Shown here one piece after another: positions 33,903-45,457 of a stretch of 64,000 nt of DNA. A model generated the notes under the pieces. The model did not search any database. It had not been told where the DNA came from and worked only from the letters and a program-made list of their open reading frames with translations. Each line of letters begins with the position of its first letter. The stretch's first letter is position 1. The translations under genes and the position numbers were made by a program. The stretch lies in contig NC_031498.1 of NCBI RefSeq assembly GCF_000237925.1, positions 31,128,552 to 31,192,551 on the forward strand. The letters run 5' to 3'. The DNA is from Schistosoma mansoni (Eukaryota > Platyhelminthes > Trematoda > Strigeidida > Schistosomatidae).

Positions 33903-35751
33903 TTTGAAAGAACTCGACATCCCCTCGGTGATTTAAAGTAACACCCCACTAGTTGACAGGCACTCTTCCATGCTCCTGCTTGTTCCATATACACAGGTCT
34001 CTAAACAGAAGCATCAACGACCCATTGCTACTGAACGTGAACCCCTTTACGAGATAAATCAGTGAACGAACTGTTGCGCGGAAGGAATGACTGGTCCCAC
34101 TTGTCCACCCAAACCCATGTAACTCACCCAGTCACAAACGTAATCAAAAAGGAAGATAGTTGTACATGCGGAATTAATCCGTAAATTTATTTTTGACAAT
34201 GTATCACAGCATACACAACGATAGTTCAACCATACAAGTTCCCGAGTCCATTGCGTCCCACGCCACGGACGAGTGTCAATCCTCCAAGGGGCACCACGAG
34301 ATCTGCAAAACCACTCAAAAATTGTGAACAAAGTGAATGGATACCCTGGTTTCGACCTTGCTACATGCCTTTCTGGACCCAAATTTACGGGATACCACTA
34401 TGGCTCTACAACGAATTTTAAAACTGCTCACTTCCAAATACCTGACATAGTGACAGGCCTGCTAAACACAAAGGGCTGGAAGACCTAGTAAGTCAACCTC
34501 GTCTCCCGCCCAACAAGCATCCATCTCCCTCATCACTACCAATTACAAAACTCATAACTCAAAAGACTAACTGGCTTGAACACTTTTATTTCCTTTAATA
34601 CTAGTGACAAAGCTGGGTTAAAAAAGGACGCTGCATGGGCTTATGAATTTATGATACGAAACTTTACACTTAAGGATGAAAGTCACTCTTGACCGGATGC
34701 TAGCTCACAACGGACATGACAGTTAAAAAGAACGCTCGATTGCACATGCAGTGAAAATTAACAGTTAACAGTATATACACAGTGAATAATAGGATCCCTG
34801 GCCTCCTCAGCTATAGACAGGCTGTCGACTTTCTGCTGGCTGACCTAGAACTTGGGGGCGCTAGGACAACTCTGTCTCCTCTGCTAGTAGAACTGCCTAG
34901 ACCAAACTGTTGAGGCCATACTAACCCTGCAACGGATATGAAGAAGCAATTAGACGTTGAAAACATGCTCATACTAGGAAATTCTTACCTGACTGAAATT
35001 AACGACGACCATAGCCCCCTATGTACAAGACAGATTAGTTTGGATAGAATGTAAACCTACCTCCATAGGGAGCATTCCTCTGGTAACCCCCGGGTGGACC
35101 ACCACGCATTGGACCACCGGCATAGTTTTGCTGGTTTCCATAGTGCCCAAATCCATCACCCATTCCTCCCTGACCCCAGCCAGGACCATCTCCATTCATG
35201 TGATTCGGACCCCAACCCCCTCCGTAATTTCCACCCCCGTAGGCACCGCCACCGCCACCACCGTTTGAGCCATATCCACCGTAAGGACCACCTCCGTAGG
35301 AACCCCCGTAACCTCCGTCATACCCTCCATAGCCTCCACCCATCGGTCCATAACCGCCACCACCACCACCATAATTGTTATTGTAGTCATTTCGAGACTC
35401 CTGTTTCTTTTTCATCGTGTTGATCTGCTCCTTACTGAGGGCCTTCTTCACGTCCGCCCTACTGGACCCGATATGGTGTGGTTTATACAGTATAGCTTTA
35501 TCAACAGGGTCGTAATCATCAAATGTGACGAAGCCGAAACCGCGTGACTCGCCTGATTCCTTCCAAGCAACAACCTCACATTCGGTGATGTTACCATACT
35601 TGCTGAAATATTCGCGCAGTTCTTCATGAGTTACATCCTTTTTCAAGCCACCAACAAAAAGCTTCGTCACAGTCATGTGGGACTCGGGACTATTTGAATC
35701 CTCACGCGGCATGGCTCTCTTGGCTTCGACCGTCTTACCATCAATTTCGTG
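33903..35751. repeat. Segmental duplication, copy A (offset 4485)
   Basis: Matches 38388-40236 with about three single-base differences over 1849 bp. It contains the 3' UTR, last exon and most of the main exon (RRM2 and Gly-rich tail) of the hnRNP gene. Confidence 0.97.
34585..34590 (-). terminator. Polyadenylation signal of the hnRNP gene
   Basis: AATAAA on - (GGAAATAAAAGTG), about 410 nt after the spliced stop codon. The duplicate has the same site 4485 bp to the right. Confidence 0.55.
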
Positions 35752-35988
35752 TGGTCTATTAGCTTGAGCAGCATCCACCATTTCTGGTTCCTTGTAGGTG
35801 ATAAAACCAAAGCCCCGGGAGCGGTTGGTACGACCATCTTTCATCACCACAACATCCACAATTTCGCCCCACTGGGAATAGAAGTCCTTCAGTTTTGCTT
35901 CTGTAGTAAGAGGAGTCAAGCCTCCAATGAACAGCTTGCGGAATTGTTCAGTGCGACGATCATTGTTCTCACAGTTACGCCTACCCAT
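34999..35988 (-). CDS. hnRNP A/B-type RNA-binding protein (2 RRM, Gly-rich)
   Basis: Nuclear pre-mRNA-binding protein of the hnRNP A/B, Squid and Musashi-like group. The main exon is 35988-35061. A 42-nt GT/AG intron (35060-35019) joins in phase to 35018-34999, ending APYGGGYGRR, the usual hnRNP A C-terminus; total 315 aa. RRM1 (about 17-92) has RNP2 KLFIGGL and RNP1 [11 protein letters not shown]2 (about 107-183) has KLFVGGL and RGFGFVTF; then a basic helix ([15 protein letters not shown]) and a Gly/Tyr-rich tail from about 206. The start is ATG at 35988, giving [10 protein letters not shown]. The longer frame to 36000 begins with GTG and has a stop just upstream, so I reject it. If the 42-nt intron is kept, translation ends GRFTFYPN at 35035. 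A donor at 34988 after the stop implies a 3' UTR intron. Confidence 0.9.
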
Positions 35989-38387
35989 CTCGTCAACCAC
36001 GAAAACAGACAGTATGAACTAACAGTATGGCAAACGGATGTAACCTCACCACAAAGTGATTAAAACAAAGATCGGAAAACACAAATATCTTCACATGCGC
36101 CCTGTACTTTCGTTGCGGTTTTTGTTGGATATTTTTCTCGACAAAATAAAATACTTGTGATTGTGCCTGTCACTATCATATAGGTTGATCAATTGCTCAA
36201 TGTCCCATGGAGTCTGGAGGGAGTCGTGCCAGCAATCACTAGTTTGTGGACGTGCTGAAGATAACTGAACGATTTCGTAGCATGCACTGAGTGTTTCAAA
36301 CTCGCTACAATATGAGTCTAACGGTCATGACAGTCATCAACCGACCATTTGCTAATGGAATAATGCTGACAGTCTTGTTGATCAACTGAGTTAAAACTTC
36401 AAATTTTGTTGGACAGAAATAGTGAATTATTTATCGATTGAGATCAGCGTCTGGATGGTAGGAAAGCGTGTATGACTGCGGATAGGTATGATTCTCGTTA
36501 TGTTCCTCCTAAAACTGAAAGGCGAATGCATTGGTCACCAATTGGAGTATTGACTGAGTAGTGACATCTAGGGGAATCTCCCTCGGCAACTACAGAACTA
36601 GAGTAAAGGTCGAGCCCTCTTTTGAAAGACCCGATAGAAGGTGAGAGAACCATCGCTTTCCAATAGGGAATTCCACAGCTTGTTCATTCTAACCACGAAG
36701 ACGTTTACACAGATTTTTGTGCACGTCCTTTCGTGTTCTATCTCACATGGATAACCTCTTGGACGTAGTTTGGCACTAGGTTGAATGAGTGATCTATTGG
36801 GATGGAGAACGACGCGACATGCCATGATCGCATCATCCTACTCTTCAGTACTATGCAGGTTGCAGATCTAGACCTCCATGTGAGATAAGCAAGACTTATT
36901 TCTTGGTCTACGTAACTTTTTGGTTACACATTTTTGAGAACATCCCAAGAATGCAAGGTCCCTCTTGGGATAAGGGAATTTTTTCTAGATTGGATTCCGA
37001 ACGAGCACTGAAAATTGTTTCAAATAAACCTGGAGTCAGGTTACCTAATGTTTTGGAAGGAAAAAAGACAGGATGTGCCTTATTGGTTGCACAATGTCGA
37101 TGAGCAGGGACACCTAGAGTATCACACAGGGTAATGTGACTAGACTATAGCCAGGAGGACGTTCTTAAAGGGTCTAGCTTGTGACCGGGGAAGGAGAGTA
37201 TGTTGATCAATGGGCTGCAGAATGGTATCTTTAGGGAATCCCATTATTCATACACATCAAAGCTCTTGTGCCCACCCTGTCAGAGAGTTCTCTGAGGAGT
37301 GCTCAGACACTGCCCCAGTCAGTTATACGACAGTCTCTACATGAAGTGTGTTCGACCGGTAACTAAGTTATCGAAACATCTAATGATAAGAGAACATGAC
37401 CGACACGCTTTCGAGCAGAATGAATGCAGTCACCCAACATAATGAACAGTCCGTTGTGAGAGCCTCCGACTAGCTCAGGAATTACATGCACGGTTGGTCT
37501 ACCAATCACCATAGACAAACACCCAATAACAGTAGTAGGATAGCTGCCATGTTTGTTGTCAGATATGGAGCCATCACTAAGTGATCTGAGGACGGTGATT
37601 AGATCACATTTCGTTCTTCTGTATGCTAGAAGATAAGTACAATTTACAATTGATAGATCGATGGGTGGTGATCAGTGTCATGTGTGTCAGGTCCTTCTTA
37701 GTGCAGATCGAATCCCATCAACCAAGTCGCAATGTGGCGAGTAGACTAGGAGACCCAACAGGTCAATTGTTTCCTATCGACTACCTCCAACCACCGTCTA
37801 TTAGGGACAATTCGACTGACCTCTAGTCACTCAGTGGCTTCGGGATCCTAGTATCCGATCTAGTGAAGATGCTTTGCACCTCTCCCTACGACTCACGGTT
37901 CATTTTAGACCAGACCTGAATAATAGGTTCTTGACGATCTCAGAACATACGTCCGTAGTGAAAAAGTGCATTCACAGCAAACCCATTACCAGTCAATCTG
38001 GAGTTCACCTTGACCAGTCCGATGGTATGGCTTCTCAACTAATCTCCAAGTTTTATTCAGGACAACTCAGAGTATTGGAGCGCAGTGTTTCACTCACTTC
38101 AAAAACATAGGAATACTTTGCACAGTATCCGACAATGAGTCGCCAGACCGATGTGGTCTGTACCCTCTGGGAACTAGGCGACGCAAATGTGGCCGCTTAA
38201 CCCCGCACATCGTCAACATTCCCTGACGAACCCACCTCACTTTAACCTCAACACCAACCCTTGAGAGAAACTCGCAATTCGGAGCGTAACAGTGAACTGG
38301 GTTATCGACATGCGTCCCACTCCTTAAACTCAGCAAACTCCTGTCATCCTCTGTGGCAAGCGGTAGCCTCGAGAGCTCTCCAAGAGC
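35989..38387. other. Upstream of the hnRNP gene; no gene recognised
   Basis: 2.4 kb between the two duplicate blocks, presumably with the promoter and 5' UTR of the hnRNP gene at its left end. The sequence is more G+C balanced than other intergenic DNA here, and the part from 36450 reads like decayed unique or repeat DNA. Open frames up to 103 codons (38094-38405 on -) show no domain. Confidence 0.45.
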
Positions 38388-40236
38388 TTTGAAGGAACTC
38401 GACATCCCCTCGGTGATTTAAAGTAACACCCCACTAGTTGACAGGCACTCTTCCATGCTCCTGCTTGTTCCATATACACAGGTCTCTAAACAGAAGCATC
38501 AACGACCCATTGCTACTGAACGTGAACCCCTTTACGAGATAAATCAGTGAACGAACTGTTGCGCGGAAGGAATGACTGGTCCCACTTGTCCACCCAAACC
38601 CATGTAACTCACCCAGTCACAAACGTAATCAAAAAGGAAGATAGTTGTACATGCGGAATTAATCCGTAAATTTATTTTTGACAATGTATCACAGCATACA
38701 CAACGATAGTTCAACCATACAAGTTCCCGAGTCCATTGCGTCCCACGCCACGGACGAGTGTCAATCCTCCAAGGGGCACCACGAGATCTGCAAAACCACT
38801 CAAAAATTGTGAACAAAGTGAATGGATACCCTGGTTTCGACCTTGCTACATGCCTTTCTGGACCCAAATTTACGGGATACCACTATGGCTCTACAACGAA
38901 TTTTAAAACTGCTCACTTCCAAATACTTGACATAGTGACAGGCCTGCTAAACACAAAGGGCTGGAAGACCTAGTAAGTCAACCTCGTCTCCCGCCCAACA
39001 AGCATCCATCTCCCTCATCACTACCAATTACAAAACTCATAACTCAAAAGACTAACTGGCTTGAACACTTTTATTTCCTTTAATACTAGTGACAAAGCTG
39101 GGTTAAAAAAGGACGCTGCATGGGCTTATGAATTTATGATACGAAACTTTACACTTAAGGATGAAAGTCACTCTTGACCGGATGCTAGCTCACAACGGAC
39201 ATGACAGTTAAAAAGAACGCTCGATTGCACATGCAGTGAAAATTAACAGTTAACAGTATATACACAGTGAATAATAGGATCCCTGGCCTCCTCAGCTATA
39301 GACAGGCTGTCGACTTTCTGCTGGCTGACCTAGAACTTGGGGGCGCTAGGACAACTCTGTCTCCTCTGCTAGTAGAACTGCCTAGACCAAACTGTTGAGG
39401 CCATACTAACCCTGCAACGGATATGAAGAAGCAATTAGACGTTGAAAACATGCTCATACTAGGAAATTCTTACCTGACTGAAATTAACGACGACCATAGC
39501 CCCCTATGTACAAGACAGATTAGTTTGGATAGAATGTAAACCTACCTCCATAGGGAGCATTCCTCTGGTAACCCCCGGGTGGACCACCACGCATTGGACC
39601 ACCGGCATAGTTTTGCTGGTTTCCATAGTGCCCAAATCCATCACCCATTCCTCCCTGACCCCAGCCAGGACCATCTCCATTCATGTGATTCGGACCCCAA
39701 CCCCCTCCGTAATTTCCACCCCCGTAGGCACCGCCACCGCCACCACCGTTTGAGCCATATCCACCGTAAGGACCACCTCCGTAGGAACCCCCGTAACCTC
39801 CGTCATACCCTCCATAGCCTCCACCCATCGGTCCATAACCGCCACCACCACCACCATAATTGTTATTGTAGTCATTTCGAGACTCCTGTTTCTTTTTCAT
39901 CGTGTTGATCTGCTCCTTACTGAGGGCCTTCTTCACGTCCGCCCTACTGGACCCGATATGGTGTGGTTTATACAGTATAGCTTTATCAACAGGGTCGTAA
40001 TCATCAAATGTGACGAAGCCGAAACCGCGTGACTCGCCTGATTCCTTCCAAGCAACAACCTCACATTCGGTGATGTTACCATACTTGCTGAAATATTCGC
40101 GCAGTTCTCCATGAGTTACATCCTTTTTCAAGCCACCAACAAAAAGCTTCGTCACAGTCATATGGGACTCGGGACTATTTGAATCCTCACGCGGCATGGC
40201 TCTCTTGGCTTCGACCGTCTTACCATCAATTTCGTG
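38388..40236. repeat. Segmental duplication, copy B
   Basis: Second copy of 33903-35751. It stops abruptly inside the hnRNP main exon (the [13 protein letters not shown] region), where a CR1 LINE begins at 40237. Confidence 0.97.
39484..40197 (-). pseudogene. Truncated second copy of the hnRNP gene (RRM2 and Gly-rich tail only)
   Basis: Exons 40197-39546 and 39503-39484 correspond to the full gene. The first in-frame ATG (MPREDSNSP) is just after the duplication break, so a 223-aa spliced product (225 aa unspliced) with RRM2 alone is possible. It differs from the parent in one residue (THGELREYF instead of THEELREYF). RRM1, the parent start and the parent promoter are absent. The near-identity shows the copy is recent, not that it is selected. 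I call it a pseudogene, though a short protein cannot be excluded. Confidence 0.8.
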
Positions 40237-40640
40237 CTACCTGTTGTTCGGATTTTCTTTTCCTACCTTTTGTTTTCTTCTCATATGTTATTTACTGTCG
40301 TTATCTACCTTTCGCTTGATCGCTGCTTCGAGGGTTATTATATACCGCATTATTGAGCTTGGATTCTTCAGACTCTTTTGAACAGAATTAGCGAATCTCA
40401 CGATATGTGGATTCCTAATTCATTCATTTAGATCTTCCTTTGTCATCCATAAAATCCACATGAATTATGCACTACAGACAAATATATTTCACTAATCGGA
40501 TTTCTTCAAAAGCAAATAGTTGTTTGTTTACACCGGTAGAATAAACCGAAAATTATCTGACTCGGATTTGTTGCCTTCTACATTGGATTTTTTTCGAGCA
40601 CGAAGTTTAGTCCTAACGTGATTTACATTTCTCAAACCTT

Positions 40641-40734
40641 TGCTACGTTCTTACGCAACAAAAGTACCATTTCCAATCTAAAGAACCTGCTACGTTCTTA
40701 CGCAACAAAAGTACCATTTCCAATCTAAAGAACC
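40641..40734 (+). repeat. 47-bp tandem duplication in the CR1 5' UTR
   Basis: Two identical 47-nt units, each starting TGCTACGTTCTTACGCAACA, at 40641-40687 and 40688-40734. Tandem 5' monomers are known in several LINE promoters. Confidence 0.85.
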
Positions 40735-40941
40735 TATTCTGAGCTATACGTTCGGTTCAACTTAATAATTAACTGTGGTTTTGCCTCAACTCACTATCGT
40801 TTTTTTATTTTTCACGTAATGGCTAGTTTTAGCCTATAGTAACCCGTTTTTATCCACTTTTGCTTGTTTTTGTGTACTGTGTTTCTTTTAAAGGTCCTAG
40901 ACTTACTGCTTGTATTTATAGGACAGTCTATATCTTTAGTC

Positions 40942-42452
40942 ATGAGAAATTCATGCACGAGACCTGGTTGCCGTTTTGCTGTTATATCTGGCATGCAATG
41001 TGACAACTGCAAGGGTTGGTTCCACGAAGTGTGCACAGATCTAACAGCAACAACCTATAGCAGACTCAGTAAGTCTGATCGTAGGTGGGTATGTGTTACG
41101 TGCAACACGGATACTGTAGTTTTTCTGAGTACCATCAATACTCTACTAGCAGGTCTGAGGAACAAGTTGTCTAAAAACTAGGTAAATGACAGTAACACGA
41201 CGGGTAGCAAAACAGGAACGCACAGCGCAAACAAGAAAAGGGATATCGACAGGTCGACTATCGAAGGTGCAGGTAAAAGCACGAGTGATGACCTGCTGAA
41301 ACTCAGCACGATGGTGACCGACTCCCTCAAAAAACTTGGGTCTCCCAGGGAAGAGTCCTTGAATGGAACGGTGTTTCCCAAAAACCCTGTAGGTTGTTGG
41401 ACCTACGTTAACAGGGGTAAAAAGGATCAAGCATCACCGCCTAAGCTGAACATTCCAAGTACTGTGTGGAAATCAATTGGTGACTTGGCTGCACAGTCTA
41501 CCCCCAAGACTGTCCACCCTTTCATCAATGAGCCTAGGAATCGAAAACACGCTTCGACCTGCAAACAACGAGGTACCGGACCTAGACGCCCTGGAAAACC
41601 TGGGAAATCAATAACGGTTCGCGACGACACTGTCATAATTATGAACCTCATTGACAACCCTGACCTTCCTCTCAGTTCGCAGGGCAAAATGATAGGATGC
41701 TCTGTGGAGAATTGAACAAGAAGCTTGAACTCTCTAGAATAGAGCCTTTGACGTTCACACGCCTCACCCGGGGGAAGGACTCTAACCACCAAAACCACCC
41801 AAGGCTACCTCGTGTAACACCTAAGAATGCTTCCGACGTAGAGAACGTCTCGCTAGCGAGTCACTTACTGAAATCCGATGGGAACGTAAGAATACTGCCC
41901 GACATACCGTGTTCTGAACGTAATATCATCCGGAACATCCCTAAAGAATCTCTTGAGGCTTTTCTCTGTGGAAGAAATATCATTGTGCAAGGTGTACCGG
42001 AAAATATGGACCCAGTTCAAGCGAACTCTGATATTCGGGAATGGAAATTCATTAAACATTTCTTGAAACTCAAAAACATGCTGACCCAACAGGTGACGCG
42101 ACTACCCAAGAAAGACGGAGACTCTAGACTCCAGCTTTTGAAGATAACCTTCCCCTCCTCCCATATGGTGGCTGCAACTCTGGAAGCATTTCGTGCCAAT
42201 AGACGACGGTTGCCAACTGGCATCCATATGCATCCGGTTAGGCCACACGACAGCAGGATCAAGCACAAACGCAAGCTGGAGCTAACAATTCCACTCGTAG
42301 ACTGTCTTGATCATAAAAAACATGTAAAAGACAGTGACTACCAACTCAGTAAAAATTGCATAAGTAGGCTACCTGTCCACTCACGTAAGGCTCATATAGA
42401 CACACAGGAAGAAGCTCACGCGTTCCAAATTGAAAGCATAAACTGCTTATAA
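40942..42452 (+). CDS. CR1 ORF1, zinc-finger protein, broken
   Basis: The N-terminal part (40942-41181) has a PHD-like Cys/His pattern: CTRPGC, MQCDNCKGWFHEVC, WVCVTC. Such a finger is known at the start of CR1-clade ORF1 proteins. A stop at about 41179 and a frame change near 41700 split the rest into three open pieces (41311-41715, 41697-42452). The last piece ends NCL then TAA at 42450-42452, directly followed by the ATG of ORF2. Confidence 0.7.
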
Positions 42453-43217
42453 ATGAACGCCGCGAGTTTGCCAAACAAAATGGACGAGTTACGTGAACTT
42501 ATCAACGCTAATGATGCCAATCTGATAGGAATATCCGAAACTTGGATATCGTCTCAGTTTACGGACCAGAAGTTGGCAATATCTGGAATGTCTTTACTTC
42601 GCAACGACAAGAAAATTGGAATGGGGGGCGGTGTAGCATTATACATACGGTCATGCCTGGAGGGGCACCAACTTCACAACCAAGAGTTTCTCAACCTTGG
42701 CGAGTTAGTATGGTGCTCAATAAGACTGTCTACCACCTCGAGGTGTCTAGTTGGGCTCATCCAAAAGAAGCCCACTGCCGACATCGAGTACGACAATCGT
42801 TTGCTGGAAGGATTAACCCGCTCTACGCGTCTTGGATTATCTCATATCCTGATTCTAGGGAACTTCAATCTTCCTAGAATCAACTTCGCGGAACATACCT
42901 ACATTGGAGGTGGCAACTCTACTGAAGCTCGGTTCTTCAACCTCATTGATGATCTGGGATTATTTGAAAATGTGAATTCGGCAACTCGTTGGGGAAACAG
43001 TCAGACGCCGTCGCGCCTAGACTGGGTTTTCACAAATGAAAAATTCTTAGTCGATGATCTCTCAATCCTGGCTCTCCTGAGGAAAAGTGATCACGCCGTC
43101 CTATCCTCCAGTTTTGTCAGCGAAACTGAGCTTAGATATCCCACGAACAACAGTTGCTGGAATTTCAAACGGTTGAATGTGTTAGCTTTACATGACTATT
43201 TACAAAAGGCGGATTAG
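42453..43217 (+). CDS. CR1 ORF2 N-terminus, AP endonuclease
   Basis: Endonuclease that nicks the target DNA. Visible blocks: MNAASLPNKMDELRELINAN, IGISETWI, MGGGVALYI, ILGNFNLPRINF (family consensus GDFN, so the catalytic Asp is Asn here), RLDWVFTN and KSDHAVLSS with the conserved SDH. A stop at about 43217 cuts it from the RT. Confidence 0.85.
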   Translation: MNAASLPNKMDELRELINANDANLIGISETWISSQFTDQKLAISGMSLLRNDKKIGMGGGVALYIRSCLEGHQLHNQEFLNLGELVWCSIRLSTTSRCLVGLIQKKPTADIEYDNRLLEGLTRSTRLGLSHILILGNFNLPRINFAEHTYIGGGNSTEARFFNLIDDLGLFENVNSATRWGNSQTPSRLDWVFTNEKFLVDDLSILALLRKSDHAVLSSSFVSETELRYPTNNSCWNFKRLNVLALHDYLQKAD

Positions 43218-43627
43218 GATGTTCACCCTCGACTTGAAGTGGATGTCATTGGAGTTTCTTATCGCACACGCTCTTATGTGCTATTAAGCATTCAGTTCCT
43301 CAAATGGTCCCAAAAAGCTACAAACAACCTACAACCATCAAGAACAGCACTCTTCGTTTGCTAAGCCGCAAAAAGCACTGTTGGGTCGAATACAAACGAA
43401 CTGACAACAACGACGCGTACAGGCAATACAAACATATAAGGAACATATGCACAATGACAATAAGAGAAGACAGGCTTCAGTACTAGACCAAGCTTATCGA
43501 TAAATTTGTCTCCAATCCGAAAAGCCTATTCCGTTAGGCAGCTTCTCTTCGACAGGGCAAAACTGGAGTTTCCCAACTGCTAGGTCCTAATGGCCCGACC
43601 AATAACGACAGTGATGCCGTTAATCTT

Positions 43628-44675
43628 TTGGCCGAACAATACTCTCGGACATTTCAACCAACCCACATCAACTACACTGACGAAAGCTTCACCTGCACCT
43701 GCACAGGACTTTCCGAAGTGGACCTGAGTGCTGACCTGGTGCTCCGTAAACTGCAGCACATAAGAAAAGACACTTCTTCTGGTCCGGATATGGTTCATTC
43801 TGCTATACTGAGGGAAGCAGCTTCAATCCTGGCAACACCACTTAGCTTGATGTTTTCACACTCGCTAAGCAGAGGCAAACTGCCGGAAATTTGGAATCTG
43901 GCTCACATCACACTAATTTTCAAAGGAGGTCGATGCAGTGAACCCTCAAGCTACCGACCAGTGGCCCTTCTCTCCATACCTTCTAAAATTATGGAATCTC
44001 TAATATACGACGGTACACATGAATACTTATTATCCCTAAATTTCTTTTCACCCCAACAGCATGGTTTCAGAAAAGGTCATTCTTGTATGACCAGCCTGCT
44101 GACTGTGGTGGATAGATGGAAAACCATCCGTGATCGCAAGGGGAAGATTGACGTCATTTCCATCGATTTCTCAAAGGCTTTTGATAGGGTCAACCACATA
44201 TTGTCTTATCAATAATCTTAGACGATTGGGTATCAAACCCCCTCTGATTGACTGGCTCGCTTCATATCTAGAAAACCGACATCTTAAGGTCAGGGTTAAC
44301 TTCACTCTCTCTCAGGTTATGGAATGTTCTAGTGCGGTCCCTCAGGGCTCAATAATAGGTCCTCTTCTCTTCTTGATTTACACTAACGATCTTCCATAAC
44401 AAGTTTCATCTGACTTGTTGCTTTTTGCTGATGATGTGAAACTTCGGAGAGATATACGTTGCCAAAAGGATATACTAGCACTTCGGGAGGACCTGATTCG
44501 ACTTCAAAGTTGGGCAGACGACAACGGACTTACCCTCAACATTTCAAAGTGCAAAGTAGTCCATCTGCGACATGTTGCAGACTATAGTTACAACTTTGGA
44601 AACTCCTCCCTAGAAGTTTCTCATGTCGAAAAAGATTTAGGAGTGTTGGTACCCTACGACTTGAAATCGTACTGA
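43628..44675 (+). CDS. CR1 ORF2 reverse transcriptase, broken
   Basis: Three consecutive open pieces (43628-44215, 44130-44399, 44415-44675) in shifting frames encode RT motifs 0-7, with LLFADD as the palm. The last piece ends at the Gypsy target site (EKDLGVLVPYDLKS). Related C-terminal sequence is at 50611. Confidence 0.85.
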
Positions 44676-44998
44676 GGATACAACGGATATTCTAGTTTTG
44701 CAACTAGCAACCAGTAGTATCTTCTATAATCGTTCGTTCCCAGTCGAATAGAAACCAGAAGTCAGACGAGGAGAGACAGGAAAGATATATTTGATTCGTT
44801 ACCAATATATCGAGAGACTTCGTTCTTAACTGGCTATTGTAACGTAGGAGCTGTGTCCCACGCCGTGTTGCAACGTGATCTGGTGCGGATGCATGACCGA
44901 AAGCCTTCAGCTAAACAAGTCCACTTAAACAACGTGGTCAGCATCCAATGTCGAACACTTAATGAGCTATTGATTTTGGGGAATTATTTACAGCCACA
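44673..44998 (-). repeat. Gypsy 3' LTR
   Basis: 326 bp, TGAGGATACA to CAGCCACA on the + strand. It pairs with the interrupted LTR at 49582-50610. Confidence 0.92.
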
Positions 44999-45457
44999 GA
45001 TCACTCCCCCACTTGTGAGGTAGTGATGCCCCTAAGACGTGACCAGCCAGAAGTTTAAACCCAACGAGTTTGTCGTTGGTAAACACTCTTCTGATAGCTT
45101 GCTTCGTTTAGCAGCGTCTGGTCGTCCTTCCTTAAACTATGGGACCAAAATGTACAACATCGTAATAAAGAAATATAGTACAATGAAAATTTCGGTTCCT
45201 TGCGAAACTTCGTCGTTCTTTTCCAGCCGTCCTGGAAAAGAGGAAAAACAAAACGTGTGAGTGCATGTCGAAAATACACTCGTACTTGCGTAAGGACACA
45301 AGATGAGCGGGAAAAAAAAGAATAAACTAATACACTTACAAACAGCGTAAAAGCGATCTGAAAAAAATGTTTTTTTATATAAATAAAAAAATGAGCATAT
45401 TAAAAAATTTTTTTTATAATAAACAATGAAATGGTAATTGAAGATAAAGCTTACGTC

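Larger units (their letters stand above)
40237..44672 (+). mobile_element. CR1-clade LINE (SR1-like), 5' part, nearly full length
   Basis: Starts where the hnRNP duplicate ends. The 5' UTR (40237-40940) contains a 47-bp tandem repeat. ORF1 follows, with a PHD-like zinc finger. ORF2 at 42453 encodes the AP endonuclease, then the RT from about 43740 (SSGPDMVHSAIL, YRPVALLSIPSK, QQHGFRKGHSCMTSLLTVVD, SIDFSKAFDRVNH, VPQGSIIGPLLFLIYTNDLP, LLFADDVKL). ORF2 has stops or frame changes near 43217, 44210 and 44400, so it is dead. The element is interrupted at 44672 by the Gypsy element and resumes at 50611. Confidence 0.88.

Noticed and set aside
34059-34382. 107-codon frame on - (identical at 38544-38867)
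   Set aside because: It lies downstream of the hnRNP polyadenylation signal. Its identity in both places reflects the recent duplication, not conservation, and it has no domain.
35094-35423. 109-codon His/Arg-rich frame opposite the hnRNP gene (and its copy at 39579-39908)
   Set aside because: It is the antisense shadow of the Gly-rich repeat; GGN codons read as His/Arg/Pro-rich frames on the other strand.
35988-36000. hnRNP start at 36000
   Set aside because: The codon is GTG with an in-frame TAG shortly upstream; ATG at 35988 is the first proper start.
38094-38405. 103-codon frame on - next to the duplicate block
   Set aside because: Crosses the duplication boundary and has no recognisable motif.
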